64,000 bases of DNA from Xanthomonas indica (GTDB taxonomy: Bacteria; Pseudomonadota; Gammaproteobacteria; Xanthomonadales; Xanthomonadaceae): the NCBI RefSeq assembly GCF_040529045.1, contig NZ_CP131914.1, forward strand, positions 257,001 to 321,000. The letters are read 5' to 3'. How positions within the stretch are numbered: position 1 is the first letter of the stretch; every line of letters begins with the position of its first letter. Under the pieces are notes generated by a model. That model was not told the origin of the DNA and searched no databases. It saw nothing but the letters and a program-made list of their open reading frames with translations. The position numbers were made by a program, and so were the translations under genes. Shown here piece after piece: positions 42,395 to 51,425 of this stretch.

Positions 42395-42476
42395 TGGGCA
42401 TGCGCGGTCACGTCATGCAAGCAACGTGGTGCGACCCTGCGCAAAGCGTCGTCCTCGCGCATCACAGGAGCGCGCC

Positions 42477-42779
42477 ATGCAGGTAGTGGACCACGAACCG
42501 CACGCGTGGTTCCTGCTGCGCGACGGAGAGACGCTGCTGCTCGACGTCAACTGCAGCCATGGCCCGGTCGGTTATACATGGACCATGGCGCTGATTGCCC
42601 AGGAAGTAGAGCAATTCCGCGCGCTCGGGCGTGATTTCATCGCGCAGCTCGCCGAGCGCGTGCAGTCGACCGCGCCGGGAGTGTTGGGCAATCGGTCGCC
42701 GTATCTGGTTCGCAAAGCGGATGCCGAGACGCGCCAGCGCGTCACCCTGGCGATCAAGGCCTGGAACCAGCGCGACTGA
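42477..42779 (+). CDS. Hypothetical cytosolic protein
   Basis: 100 residues, start ATG 42477 preceded by a purine-rich GGAGCG. MQVVDHEPHAWFLLRDGETLLLDVNCSHGPVGYTW is a compact beta-rich N-terminus; helices follow. No cysteine clusters or TM segment. I recognise the general look of small conserved xanthomonad proteins but no family name. Confidence 0.6.
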   Translation: MQVVDHEPHAWFLLRDGETLLLDVNCSHGPVGYTWTMALIAQEVEQFRALGRDFIAQLAERVQSTAPGVLGNRSPYLVRKADAETRQRVTLAIKAWNQRD

Positions 42780-42967
42780 CTTCCTGGGCGTTCTACCTGG
42801 AAATCAAGGCAGCATTGCCGCTCGTGCCAACAGCAGTGCATAAGCCACACCCAGTAATCGACTGATGCACCCGACCGGCATCGCCGGCGCAAGCCACTCC
42901 TTATCGCATGCGGTCCCGCTCTGGCATGATCCACAACAAGCTGGGTCCCCGGAAAGAGAAAGCCGCC

Positions 42968-43294
42968 ATGCATGACATGACCTGGAGCGCTTCCGAGAAA
43001 AAGGCAGCCAGAGCACTGTTCGACACGGCGCTTCAACGCGAACTCCAGGCCTATCTCCAAGAGTTTAAACGCAGTGCCGCAAGCATCGACACGCCGGACG
43101 CTCTATGGCCCCTGATCGACCAAGCCGTAAAAAGGGAGCGCGAAATCGCTCGGACATACGACTACCGCTATTCTCAGCTCATCCTCGTCTTCGCCGGCCT
43201 TTTGCGTCGCGGCATCATTCAAGAAGTGGAAGTAGGCGCGCTTGGTGACGAAAAGGCCAGGCACATCATCGCCCTTGCACGCCTGAAGGTGTGA
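42968..43294 (+). CDS. Hypothetical helical protein
   Basis: 108 residues, predicted all-alpha, cytosolic. ATG 42968 (MHDMTWSASEKKAARALFDTAL) follows AGAGAAAG, a plausible ribosome-binding site. Contains a YDYRYSQLILVFAGLLRRG segment and ends RHIIALARLKV. Unknown family. Flanked by other small genes on the same strand with gaps of 190-325 bp, so probably independently transcribed. Confidence 0.62.
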   Translation: MHDMTWSASEKKAARALFDTALQRELQAYLQEFKRSAASIDTPDALWPLIDQAVKREREIARTYDYRYSQLILVFAGLLRRGIIQEVEVGALGDEKARHIIALARLKV

Positions 43295-43618
43295 TGTATC
43301 CGATCGATAACCGCACTGCCGCCGGCTACGGCACACGATGCGATCCGCCGGCGCTAATTCGCGCCGGAAGGCCTTGTGTTCCGGCATAAGCGGCCACGGA
43401 TGTGCTGAATTTCGTGGCGATGGGGCCGGCGGCGACGGAACTGCGCGGAACCATCCGTGACAGGCCTTGCCGCCCACGCCGCTCGCCGGTTGATGCGGCG
43501 CGCCGCTTCGCCCTTGTCTCGCGGCGTGCGAGGTCGCGCCGCTCCTTGGACTGTAGTAGGTTCGTCGCGTACGGGTCGATGGGCAGACCCCCCGATCCGA
43601 AAGCAGGTGCCGATTGCC

Positions 43619-43933
43619 ATGCGTGTATTTCTGGACGACGAGCGAGAGACACCCACGGGATGGACAAGGGCCTATTGGCCGGACGATGTCATCGCACTGC
43701 TCCAAACCGGGAATGTACAGGAACTCAGCCTGGACCACGATCTAGGCGACGATGCACGCGGAACCGGGTATGACGTAGTGCTCTGGATCGAGGAGGCAGT
43801 GGCACTTCGGTCCTTCGTTCCGCCGAGGATGCACGTCCATTCTGCAAACACTTCCGCGGGAGATAAGATGCGTCTTGGGATCGAGGCGATCGAGCGGATG
43901 GCGGCGGAGCGTGGGCACGTGGCTCCACCGTGA
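43619..43933 (+). CDS. Cyclic-phosphate-processing receiver-like protein (cPRR)
   Basis: 104 residues. A receiver-like fold with the pattern FLDDERETPTGW, LSLDHDLGDDARGTGYDVVLWIEE, MHVHSANTSAGDKM, which is the predicted cyclic-phosphate-processing receiver family: paired Asp residues and the HSAN/NP motif replace the usual phospho-acceptor logic. The family is predicted to act on 2',3'-cyclic phosphates, for example in RNA repair or ADP-ribose chemistry. Start ATG 43619. I see no RtcB-type ligase or other RNA-repair gene beside it here. Confidence 0.78.
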   Translation: MRVFLDDERETPTGWTRAYWPDDVIALLQTGNVQELSLDHDLGDDARGTGYDVVLWIEEAVALRSFVPPRMHVHSANTSAGDKMRLGIEAIERMAAERGHVAPP

Positions 43934-44033
43934 TGCGACTGACATGCGACTGATCGCCTGCGCATTGCGCGGCGCGCTTCGCACTTGCTGATTCTTCACG
44001 CCATATCCTCGTTTTCTACCAGCGACAGCCACA

Positions 44034-44330
44034 ATGACAAAGGATCCGGAAGCTCAACGTCGCAAAGCCATCCGCGAGGCGGCAGAGGACGAAAAGCGTC
44101 CACTTGAAGAAGCCGCCCTTCCTCTCCCCAAGGAAACGCTCTGGGCCTTGTTCGATTACTTGAATGAAGCGCTCGCCGACGGCTGCGATCATTCCTTGCG
44201 ACTCACCACCCAGTTTCTCGCCTCCCGTGATGTTCCGCCGGCGTCAGTCATCCCCTGGCTCGGTGCGCACGGCGGCTTCTGCGATTGCGAAGTGCTTTTC
44301 AATGTCGAGGAACGCTGGGGTAAGCAGTGA
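44034..44330 (+). CDS. DUF2695 domain protein
   Basis: 98 residues, cytosolic. A basic, charged N-terminus (AQRRKAIREAAEDEKR), then the DUF2695 core LWALFDYLNEALADGCDHSLRLTTQFL, IPWLGAHGGFCDCEVLFNVEE with the Cys/His set (C-D-H, C-D-C) that probably binds a metal. Often found on variable chromosomal regions. Start ATG 44034. Confidence 0.85.
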   Translation: MTKDPEAQRRKAIREAAEDEKRPLEEAALPLPKETLWALFDYLNEALADGCDHSLRLTTQFLASRDVPPASVIPWLGAHGGFCDCEVLFNVEERWGKQ

Positions 44331-44388
44331 AGGTGGACGTGGTCTCCAGTACGGCCTGACCACACGGCGGCCACAGAAATCTCCCCAT

Positions 44389-44727
44389 ATGCACGTCGAC
44401 ATCACCCACCACGTGGACGCCAGCGAGCCGGACGACGCGGACGGCTACTACTATGCCTACACCCTCTATCGCTTCAGCGACGGCCACAACCAGTTGCTGG
44501 CGCGCAGCTACGACGACGAGGCGGACCAGGCGCATTTCCTGAGCATCGAGGTGGGCGGACGCGCGCGGACGATGACCAATGCGGATCTGCGGCATCCCCT
44601 GCTCCTGGCCGCCGCGGCGTACCTCGGCGAGGCCGGCAAGCGTAGACTGCGCTGGCTGAGCGGCCGCGGCGACGGGTACGAGCCACTGCCCGGCCAGCCC
44701 ACCATCGGACCAGCGGAGGCTCCATGA
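44389..44727 (+). CDS. Hypothetical cytosolic protein
   Basis: 112 residues. Start ATG 44389 (MHVDITHHVDASEPDDADGYYYAYTLYRF). Beta-rich N-terminal half and helical C-terminal half, with no cysteine pattern. Its stop overlaps the start of the VOC-family gene (ATGA), so the two are translated together and may act in one process. No family recognised. Confidence 0.65.
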   Translation: MHVDITHHVDASEPDDADGYYYAYTLYRFSDGHNQLLARSYDDEADQAHFLSIEVGGRARTMTNADLRHPLLLAAAAYLGEAGKRRLRWLSGRGDGYEPLPGQPTIGPAEAP

Positions 44728-45113
44728 AACGCGTCACCGGGATCGGCGGCATCTTCTTCAAGGCGCAGGATCCGGCCGCACTGCAGGCCTGGTACCAGCG
44801 GCACCTCGGCATCGATGTACAAGCCTGGGGCGGCACTGCCTTCGCCTGGAACGACGGCAGCGGCGCACCGGTGACCGGGTCCACCGTCTGGTCGATCGGC
44901 GCGGCGGCGCAGGAGCCGCACTTCTCGCCCGGCACAGCCCCTTTCATGATCAATTACCGGGTGCACGATCTGCACGCCCTGGTCGCGGCGCTGCGCGAGG
45001 AAGGCTGCCACGTGCTGGACCGCATCGACGAATCCGAATACGGCGCCTTCGCCTGGGTCATCGACCCGGAAGGCAACAAGGTGGAGCTCTGGCAGCCGCC
45101 CGCCGGCCAGTAG
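44724..45113 (+). CDS. VOC (glyoxalase/bleomycin resistance/dioxygenase) family protein
   Basis: 129 residues, a single VOC module with the typical start IGGIFFKAQDPAALQAWYQRHLGI, a middle MINYRVHDLHALVAALREEGC and the end WVIDPEGNKVELWQP, whose Glu is the usual metal ligand. Acts perhaps as a small isomerase or drug-binding protein. Substrate unknown. Co-translated with the gene before it (4-bp overlap). Confidence 0.88.
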   Translation: MKRVTGIGGIFFKAQDPAALQAWYQRHLGIDVQAWGGTAFAWNDGSGAPVTGSTVWSIGAAAQEPHFSPGTAPFMINYRVHDLHALVAALREEGCHVLDRIDESEYGAFAWVIDPEGNKVELWQPPAGQ

Positions 45114-45317
45114 CGCTGGCCTCGGCCGGTCGGTTGGTCGACCGGTAGCAGCGCACGCCCGACCAACGAGCGTCGAAACCACCCCACGCGCCGGCATCGC
45201 CCCCGCGCCGACCGGTGGGCAGGCGCTGCCGACGGGCGGTGCGCGATCTTCGCTCGCCCTGCACCGCCCTGCCACTACTGTCCGCGCTCATTGACCTGAT
45301 CGGGATCCGCGCCACCG

Positions 45318-46379
45318 ATGAATGCCTCGCTCCCGAATTCCCCCTCGCCCCTGCGCGCGTTCACGGCGCGGGTCCTGGTCGTCATGGCGCTGGGCGCGCT
45401 GGCGCTGCTGGCCTGGCAATTGTCGGAGCTGCTGCTGATCGTGTTCGGCGCGGTGGTGGTGGGCGTGCTGCTGCACGGGCTGGCCACGCTGTTGCGCAAG
45501 TGGTTGCCGCTGCCGGAGTGGGCGGCGCTGGCGCTGGTGATCCTGGTGCTGGTGCTGGCGTTGTCGGCCATCGTGCTGCTGTTCGGCGCCGAGGTCGCCG
45601 CGCAGATCGACACCTTCCGCGCGACCTTGCCGGCAGCCTGGAACAAGTTCCATGCGTGGCTGCAGTCCGGCCCGCTGGGGCCGCAGATCGAGCGCATCCC
45701 CGACCAGTTGCGCGACGGCGCCTCGACCCTGGCCACGCACGCCGGCGCGATCGTGCTGTCGGCCGGTGGCGGCGTCACCGACGCGGTGCTGATGATGGTC
45801 GGCGGGCTGTACCTGGCCGCGCAGCCGACGCTGTATCGGCAGGGCCTGCTGCACCTGCTGCCGCGCGACCGTCGCGGCGTCGCCGACGAGGCGCTGACCG
45901 CCAGCGGCCAGGCGCTGCGTGCGTGGTTGACCGGGCAATTGCTGGCGATGGCGGTGATCGGCACCCTGACCGGCATCGGCCTGTGGTTGCTGGGCGTGCC
46001 GGTGGCGCTGGGCATCGGCCTGTTGACCGCGCTGCTGGACTTCATCCCCATCGTCGGCCCGATCGTGGCCGCGATCCCGGCGATCCTGCTGGGTTTCACC
46101 GTCAGCCCGCAGGTGGCGCTGGGCGCGCTGCTGCTGTTCGTGGTGCTGCAGCAACTCGAGGGCCACGTGCTGCAGCCGTTGATCCAGGCACGTGCGGTCG
46201 ACCTGCCGCCGGCGTTGCTGCTGTTCTCGCTGTTCGGCATCGGCGTGCTGTTCGGGCCGATGGGCGTGGTGCTGGCGGCGCCGCTCACCGTGGTGCTCTA
46301 CGTGCTGGTCAAGCGCCTGTACGTGCAACATGCGCTGGGCGATGCCGAAGGGGCGGACGGGGCCGGAAAGCCCGCCTGA
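45318..46379 (+). CDS. AI-2E family transporter (UPF0118)
   Basis: 353 residues, seven to eight TM helices. It has paired N-terminal helices (VLVVMALGALALLAWQLSELLLIVFG), a cytosolic/periplasmic helical domain (~60-150), and the conserved C-terminal repeats GLLTALLDFIPIVGPIVAAIPAILLG, LEGHVLQPLIQARAV and LFGPMGVVLAAPLTVV. Family members export autoinducer-2 or act as Na+/H+ antiporters. Start ATG 45318. Monocistronic by spacing. Confidence 0.92.
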   Translation: MNASLPNSPSPLRAFTARVLVVMALGALALLAWQLSELLLIVFGAVVVGVLLHGLATLLRKWLPLPEWAALALVILVLVLALSAIVLLFGAEVAAQIDTFRATLPAAWNKFHAWLQSGPLGPQIERIPDQLRDGASTLATHAGAIVLSAGGGVTDAVLMMVGGLYLAAQPTLYRQGLLHLLPRDRRGVADEALTASGQALRAWLTGQLLAMAVIGTLTGIGLWLLGVPVALGIGLLTALLDFIPIVGPIVAAIPAILLGFTVSPQVALGALLLFVVLQQLEGHVLQPLIQARAVDLPPALLLFSLFGIGVLFGPMGVVLAAPLTVVLYVLVKRLYVQHALGDAEGADGAGKPA

Positions 46380-46859
46380 CCGGCGCTGCCGCATCCCGTC
46401 CGGCACCCCATGATGTCGACCGGCCCGCAGGATCCGCAGCGCGACCTGGCCGACACCTTGCACGGTGCCGCCGCGCACGACGACAGGGGCCACGCCTGGC
46501 TCGGGCACGACGCCGGGCAGATCGCCGACATGCAGCACCGGTTCCAGACGTGTCTGACGGCGCTGGCCGTGTGCCTGGGCGAGGCGCCGCTCGGCCCGGC
46601 GCCGAGCGCGACCATCGCCAATGGGGCGGCGGCGCGCGACGATTCGGGACGGTACGCCGCGCTGTGCGAACAGGGCTTTGGGGTCCATCCCGCTCGCTGA
46701 ACCGAAGCGAGCGCCGCGCTCGATCCATCTCGACATCCGCGCCGGGTCGCTCCCGCGATACGGCCGCTGAACGCGAGTCCGGCACTGGGACCGGCTCGCT
46801 TTGACTTGTCATTCACGCGGCCCACACTGGCGGGTGCCTTTCCCTCGCCCGATGACACC
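46380..46859. other. Intergenic stretch, no supported gene
   Basis: A 96-codon frame (46410-46700) is open on the plus strand but resembles no family and has ordinary high-GC shadow composition. The stretch presumably carries the promoter of the phosphoesterase gene. Confidence 0.45.
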
Positions 46860-48569
46860 GTGAAGAAGCCGCCTCAGGATCCCGCGTCCACCACCGCCGA
46901 CACCGACACCACTCCCGAAAACCCGCAACGCCGGCGCCTGCTCGGTGGCCTGGCCCTGGCCGGCAGCGCCCTGGCGCTTGGCGGCCCCGCCGAGGCCCAG
47001 GCCGCGACCGCCAAGCGCGCGCCCGCGCGTGCGCTGTCGGCGACGGCGCTGGATCGGCAACTGCGGCAGAAGATCGAGCACGTGGTGGTGATCTACGCCG
47101 AGAACCGCAGCTTCAACAACCTGTTCCCGGAGTTCCCCGGGCTGCAGCAGCCGCTGTCCAAGGTGACGCCGGCACAGGCGCGGCAGCTGGACCGCGACGG
47201 CAGCGTGCTCGACATCCTGCCGCCGATCTGGGGCGGCCTGGCGCCGGACGAACAGGTGGTGGCGCATCGCCGCTACAAGATTGGCGAGGACGCGATCGGG
47301 CCGCTGCCCAATGCGCCGTTCGCGCTGCGCACGCCCGACGGCCAACTGCTGCCGCACGGCATCGTGACCCGCGACCTGGTGCATCGCTTCTACGAGAACC
47401 AGATGCAGATCAACGGCGGCCGCAACGACGGCTTCGCCGCGTGGAGCGACGCCGGCGGGCTGGTGATGGGCCACTACGGCGATGCGCCGGCCACGCTGCG
47501 GCTGTGGAGCCTGGCCCGCGAGTACACGCTCTGCGACAACTTCTTCATGGGCGCGTTCGGCGGCTCGTTCCTCAACCACCAGTACCTGATCGCCGCGCAG
47601 GCGCCGTACTACCCCAAGGCCGACAGCAGCCCGGCACGGACGCAGATCAGCGTGCTGGCCAGCGACCGTCCCGACGAGATCCGCCTGGCGGTGCAGGACG
47701 ATTCGCCGGGCACCGCGCTCAACGGCCGCCCGCGCTTCGTGCGCAACGGCGCGCTGACCCCGGATTTCTGGGCGATCAACACCCTGAGCCCGCCGTTCCA
47801 GCCCAGCACCAGCCAGGACCCGGCGCGCCCGGACTACGCCGACCCCAACAGCCCCAACACGCTGCCGCCGCAGACCCACCGCCACATCGGCGACGCGCTC
47901 GACGCCAAGGGCGTGGACTGGGCCTGGTACGCTGGCGGCTGGGGGCTGGCGGTGCAGGGCAAGGGCGACACCGGCGACACCAGCGAGTTCCCGGGCAGTC
48001 CCAACTTCCAGATCCACCACCAGCCGTTCAACTACTTCGCCAACCTCGCCCCCGGCACGCCGGCGCGGGCACGCCACCTGCGCGACGGCGGCCTGGGCGA
48101 CAGCGCCCCGCAGAACCGCTTCCTCGCCGACGTGCAGGCCGGCACGCTGCCGCCGGTGACCTTCTACAAGCCGCAGGGCAACCTCAACATGCACGCCGGC
48201 TACTCCGACGTGGCCGCCGGCGATCGCCACATCGCGATGGTGGTGGACGCGCTGCGCAACAGCCCGCTGTGGGACAAGACCGTCGTGTTCATCACCTTCG
48301 ACGAGAACGGTGGCTGGTGGGATCACGTGGCGCCGCCCAAGGCCGACCGCTGGGGCCCCGGCTCACGCATCCCGGCGCTGGTGGTGTCGCCGTATGCCAA
48401 GCGCGGCCATGTCGACCACAGCGTCTACGACACCGGCTCGATCCTGCGCTTCATCACCCGCCGCTTCGGCCTGGAGCCGCTGCCGGGCCTGGTCGAGCGC
48501 GAACGCGCGATGCACGCCGCCAGCGGCGTGGTGCCGGGCGATCTCACCGCCGCGCTGGACCTGGGCTGA
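46860..48569 (+). CDS. Tat-exported phosphoesterase (phospholipase C / acid phosphatase family)
   Basis: 569 residues from GTG 46860. Twin-arginine signal NPQRRRLLGGLALAGSALAL followed by an Ala-rich cleavage region. Family marks: IEHVVVIYAENRSFNNLFPEFPGLQ (metal/active-site Glu-Asn), NDGFAAW, FMGAFGGSFLNHQYLI, FITFDENGGWWDHVAPP and RIPALVVSPYAKRGHVDHSVYDTGS. These match the PF04185 phosphoesterase family (AcpA/PLC-type). Likely scavenges phosphate from phospholipids or phosphomonoesters outside the cytoplasm. TTG 46806 is an alternative start; I chose GTG to bring the Tat motif nearer the N-terminus. Confidence 0.9.
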   Translation: MKKPPQDPASTTADTDTTPENPQRRRLLGGLALAGSALALGGPAEAQAATAKRAPARALSATALDRQLRQKIEHVVVIYAENRSFNNLFPEFPGLQQPLSKVTPAQARQLDRDGSVLDILPPIWGGLAPDEQVVAHRRYKIGEDAIGPLPNAPFALRTPDGQLLPHGIVTRDLVHRFYENQMQINGGRNDGFAAWSDAGGLVMGHYGDAPATLRLWSLAREYTLCDNFFMGAFGGSFLNHQYLIAAQAPYYPKADSSPARTQISVLASDRPDEIRLAVQDDSPGTALNGRPRFVRNGALTPDFWAINTLSPPFQPSTSQDPARPDYADPNSPNTLPPQTHRHIGDALDAKGVDWAWYAGGWGLAVQGKGDTGDTSEFPGSPNFQIHHQPFNYFANLAPGTPARARHLRDGGLGDSAPQNRFLADVQAGTLPPVTFYKPQGNLNMHAGYSDVAAGDRHIAMVVDALRNSPLWDKTVVFITFDENGGWWDHVAPPKADRWGPGSRIPALVVSPYAKRGHVDHSVYDTGSILRFITRRFGLEPLPGLVERERAMHAASGVVPGDLTAALDLG

Positions 48570-48636
48570 GCCCGCGCCAGCGCGGGCACACGCGTCGCCC
48601 GCCGCTGGCCGGCCCCGCCGCCACGCCGTGGCGCGA

Positions 48637-49944
48637 TCAGGCGGCGTGGAACGTGCCAGCGCCGCGTTGCCGACGGAACAACAGCAGCGTGCAGGCCAGG
48701 CCGATCAGCGCCGCCAGCGACAGCCACAAGGCCGGCGCGGCGCGGCTATGGGTGGTGTGGATCAGCCAGGTGGACACCGCCGGGGTGAAGCCGCCCATCG
48801 TCGCGGTGGCCAGGCTGTAGGCCAGCGAGAAGCCGGTGGTGCGTACCTCCGCCGGCATCACCTCGGTCAGCGCCACCACCATCGCACCGTTGTAGGCGCC
48901 GTACAGCAGCGACAGCCACTCGCCGACCAGCAACAGCCGCACGAACGAAGGCGCATCGACCAGCCACTGCAGCGCCGGCCACACCGTCAGCAACATGGCC
49001 ACGCTGGCGAACACCAGCAGCGGCTTGCGGCCGATGCGGTCGCTCAGCGCGCCCATCACCGGCAGCCACACGAAGTTGGACAGGCCGATGCAGCCGGTCA
49101 CCACCAGGCTGTCGAGCTCGCTCAGGTGCAATTCGGCGCGGCCGTAGGTCGGCATGTAGGCGGTGATCAGGTAGAACGACACGGTGGTCATCATCACCAT
49201 GCCCACGCCGGCCAGGATCAGCCCGACATTGGCGCGCAGCGAGCGCGCGATGCCGGCCAGGTCCGGCGCCTGGCGCGCGGCGAACTCGGGGGTTTCCTGC
49301 AGCGAGCGGCGGATCAGGAAGATCAGCGGCACGATCAGGCTGCCAATGGCGAACGGCACGCGCCACCCCCAGCTGTCCATCACGCTATCGGACAGCAGCG
49401 CATGCAGGGCCACGCCGAGCGCGGCGGCGAACACTACCGCCACCTGCTGGCTGGCCGACTGCCAGGCCACGTAGAAGCCGCGCCGGCCCGGCGTGGCGAT
49501 CTCGGCCAGATACACCGATACGCCGCCCAATTCGGCGCCAGCGGAGAAGCCCTGCAGCAGGCGGCCGAGCAGCACCAGCAGCGGCGCCAGCATGCCGATG
49601 GTGCCGTAGCCGGGGACGAAGGCGATCAGCAGCACGCCGGCCGACATCAGCCCCAGGGTCAGGATCAGGCCCTTTCGGCGGCCGTGCCGGTCGATGTAAC
49701 CGCCCAGCACCAGCGCGCCGATCGGCCGCATCAGGAAACCGGCGCCGAACGTGGCCAGCGACAGCATCAGCGAGGCGAACGCGCTGTGCGACGGGAAGAA
49801 CGCATGGCCGATGGCCGTGGCATAGAAACCATAGACCATGAAGTCGTACATCTCGAGGAAGTTGCCGGTGACCACGCGGAACACGGCGGCGGCGCCGTGC
49901 GGCGCGGCCTCGGCGGCGGCTGGGGGCGTAGCGGAAGAGGCCAT
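48637..49944 (-). CDS. MFS transporter, citrate/tricarballylate:H+ symporter type (MHS family)
   Basis: 435 residues, 12 TM helices. Close to CitA-type proteins: [58 protein letters not shown] motif (here [31 protein letters not shown]) and the WQSASQQVA segment, all conserved in the enterobacterial citrate symporter. Likely imports citrate or a similar tricarboxylate with protons. ATG 49944 ([13 protein letters not shown]) is preferred to an upstream low-complexity extension. Confidence 0.9.
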   Translation of the reverse strand: MASSATPPAAAEAAPHGAAAVFRVVTGNFLEMYDFMVYGFYATAIGHAFFPSHSAFASLMLSLATFGAGFLMRPIGALVLGGYIDRHGRRKGLILTLGLMSAGVLLIAFVPGYGTIGMLAPLLVLLGRLLQGFSAGAELGGVSVYLAEIATPGRRGFYVAWQSASQQVAVVFAAALGVALHALLSDSVMDSWGWRVPFAIGSLIVPLIFLIRRSLQETPEFAARQAPDLAGIARSLRANVGLILAGVGMVMMTTVSFYLITAYMPTYGRAELHLSELDSLVVTGCIGLSNFVWLPVMGALSDRIGRKPLLVFASVAMLLTVWPALQWLVDAPSFVRLLLVGEWLSLLYGAYNGAMVVALTEVMPAEVRTTGFSLAYSLATATMGGFTPAVSTWLIHTTHSRAAPALWLSLAALIGLACTLLLFRRQRGAGTFHAA

Positions 49945-50061
49945 CGATCGAAGTCTGCTGGAGAAGAAAAGGCGCCGCCGCGCGATGGTGTGCGACATCG
50001 GCGGCGGCGCGCGTGGCAACGGTACAACACGTCGCGTGCGCATGCCGCCACGAAGCGGCAC

Positions 50062-50315
50062 GCCGCTACGTGCGGGTTAATGCATGGCGGTCCGAGGGCG
50101 CGGCTCGTGGACACGCGCGATTGCAACGCCGGGATGCGCCGCGACACGCCGGCAATGCGCGCAAGTGCCGATACCGGCGTTGATCCGTCCCGGGCATCGG
50201 CACGATGCTTCGGCGCAACCAACTCCACCGAACCTGGCGCGCACATACAGTCGACGACACCACCACCCCGAATCGGTAGGCTGCAGGCTGGTCCTGCCCC
50301 AAGGAAGCGCCACCG
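50062..50315. other. Intergenic, no feature seen
   Basis: The upstream region of the YfcE-like gene, divergent from the citrate-type permease, whose start is at 49944. I see no repeat, RNA or reading frame that I can support. Confidence 0.45.
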
Positions 50316-50783
50316 ATGCCTGCCCTTCGACCGCTGCATCTCGGCGTGATCGCCGACACCCACGGCCTGCTGCGGCCCGAGGCGCTGGAGGCGCTGCGCG
50401 GTTGTGCGGCCATCGTGCATGCCGGCGACATCGGCAAAGCCGACGTACTGGAGGCGCTGCGGGCACTGGCGCCGCTGCACGCGATCCGCGGCAACATCGA
50501 TACCGCGCCGTGGGCGCAGGCGCTGCCCGAGACCCTGGACCTGGACATCGAGGGCGTGCGCCTGCACGTGCGCCACGACCTGAAGACGCTGGACCACGTC
50601 GCCGACGGCGTGGACGTGGTGATCAGCGGCCACTCGCACATGCCGTCGCTGCAGACCCGCGATGGCGTGCTCTATCTCAACCCCGGCAGCGCCGGCCCGC
50701 GCCGCTTCCGCCTGCCGATCAGCCTCGGCCACCTGTATCTGACCGCGACCGGCCCGCGCGGCGAGTTGCAGACCCTGGGCTAG
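50316..50783 (+). CDS. YfcE/MJ0936-type metallophosphodiesterase
   Basis: 155 residues, cytosolic calcineurin-like fold. Metal motifs in order: GVIADTHGLL (D-x-H), IVHAGDIGK (GD), IRGNIDT (GN-D; classic GNxD/H), and GHSHMPS (GHxH near the C-terminus). Small stand-alone members hydrolyse phosphodiester bonds with Mn2+. Start ATG 50316 follows AAGGAAGCG, a good ribosome-binding site. Confidence 0.9.
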   Translation: MPALRPLHLGVIADTHGLLRPEALEALRGCAAIVHAGDIGKADVLEALRALAPLHAIRGNIDTAPWAQALPETLDLDIEGVRLHVRHDLKTLDHVADGVDVVISGHSHMPSLQTRDGVLYLNPGSAGPRRFRLPISLGHLYLTATGPRGELQTLG

Positions 50784-50941
50784 CGCAGGCGCGCGTCCCG
50801 CGCTGTCGGCGCACGGATGCCCCGCGTGCGGCGGACAGGCGGCGGACACGCGCGATCTTCGCTACAGTGGGCGCGGGGAGGCGTGCGGCCAGCGGATGGG
50901 CGTGGCGGCGCCAGGATGCGACAGCGCGAAGGGGAGCGAGC

Positions 50942-51370
50942 ATGCGCAAGGGATGGAACGTGTTCGGCAAGGTCGGCCTCGGCCGCATGACCAAGGACGA
51001 GTACCAGGCCAACCTCAACGGCCTGAACATGTTCTTCAGCGCCGTCCTGGGCCTGGTGCTCACCGGCACCGAACGTCTCAGTGCCTGGCAGTTCGGCGTG
51101 GCGCTGGCCGTGCTCGCCAGCCTGGTCATCTCGATCCTGTTCATTTCCAGCAGCCGGCACCGGGTGGCCTACGCGATCTACACCCTGGTGATGGCGCTGC
51201 TGCTGCCGAAGGTGATCGACGTGATGCTCAAGGGGCACGACCTGCTGCCGGACAAGGTGCAGCCGACGCTGATCGTGTGGACCATGATGACCATCATGGT
51301 GGAGTTCTGGGGCCGCGAGAAGCACGCCGAACCCGCTGCCGCGACGGCCGCGGACCGCACGCGCGGCTAG
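50942..51370 (+). CDS. Hypothetical membrane protein
   Basis: 142 residues. Basic amphipathic N-terminus (MRKGWNVFGKVGLGRMTKDEYQ), three to four TM helices (residues ~28-45, 49-70, 75-92, 108-122) and a charged tail. ATG 50942 preceded by GGGGAGCG. No family recognised. It lies between the phosphodiesterase and a convergent SDR gene. Confidence 0.65.
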   Translation: MRKGWNVFGKVGLGRMTKDEYQANLNGLNMFFSAVLGLVLTGTERLSAWQFGVALAVLASLVISILFISSSRHRVAYAIYTLVMALLLPKVIDVMLKGHDLLPDKVQPTLIVWTMMTIMVEFWGREKHAEPAAATAADRTRG

Positions 51371-51425
51371 GCCGCGCGCGGGCGCGAATACACGTCGCGC
51401 AACGTTGCGATGGCGACGCGCCGCC

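Noticed and set aside
46410..46700. A 96-codon plus-strand frame before the phosphoesterase gene
   Set aside because: Ordinary high-GC composition, no family, no clear ribosome-binding site.
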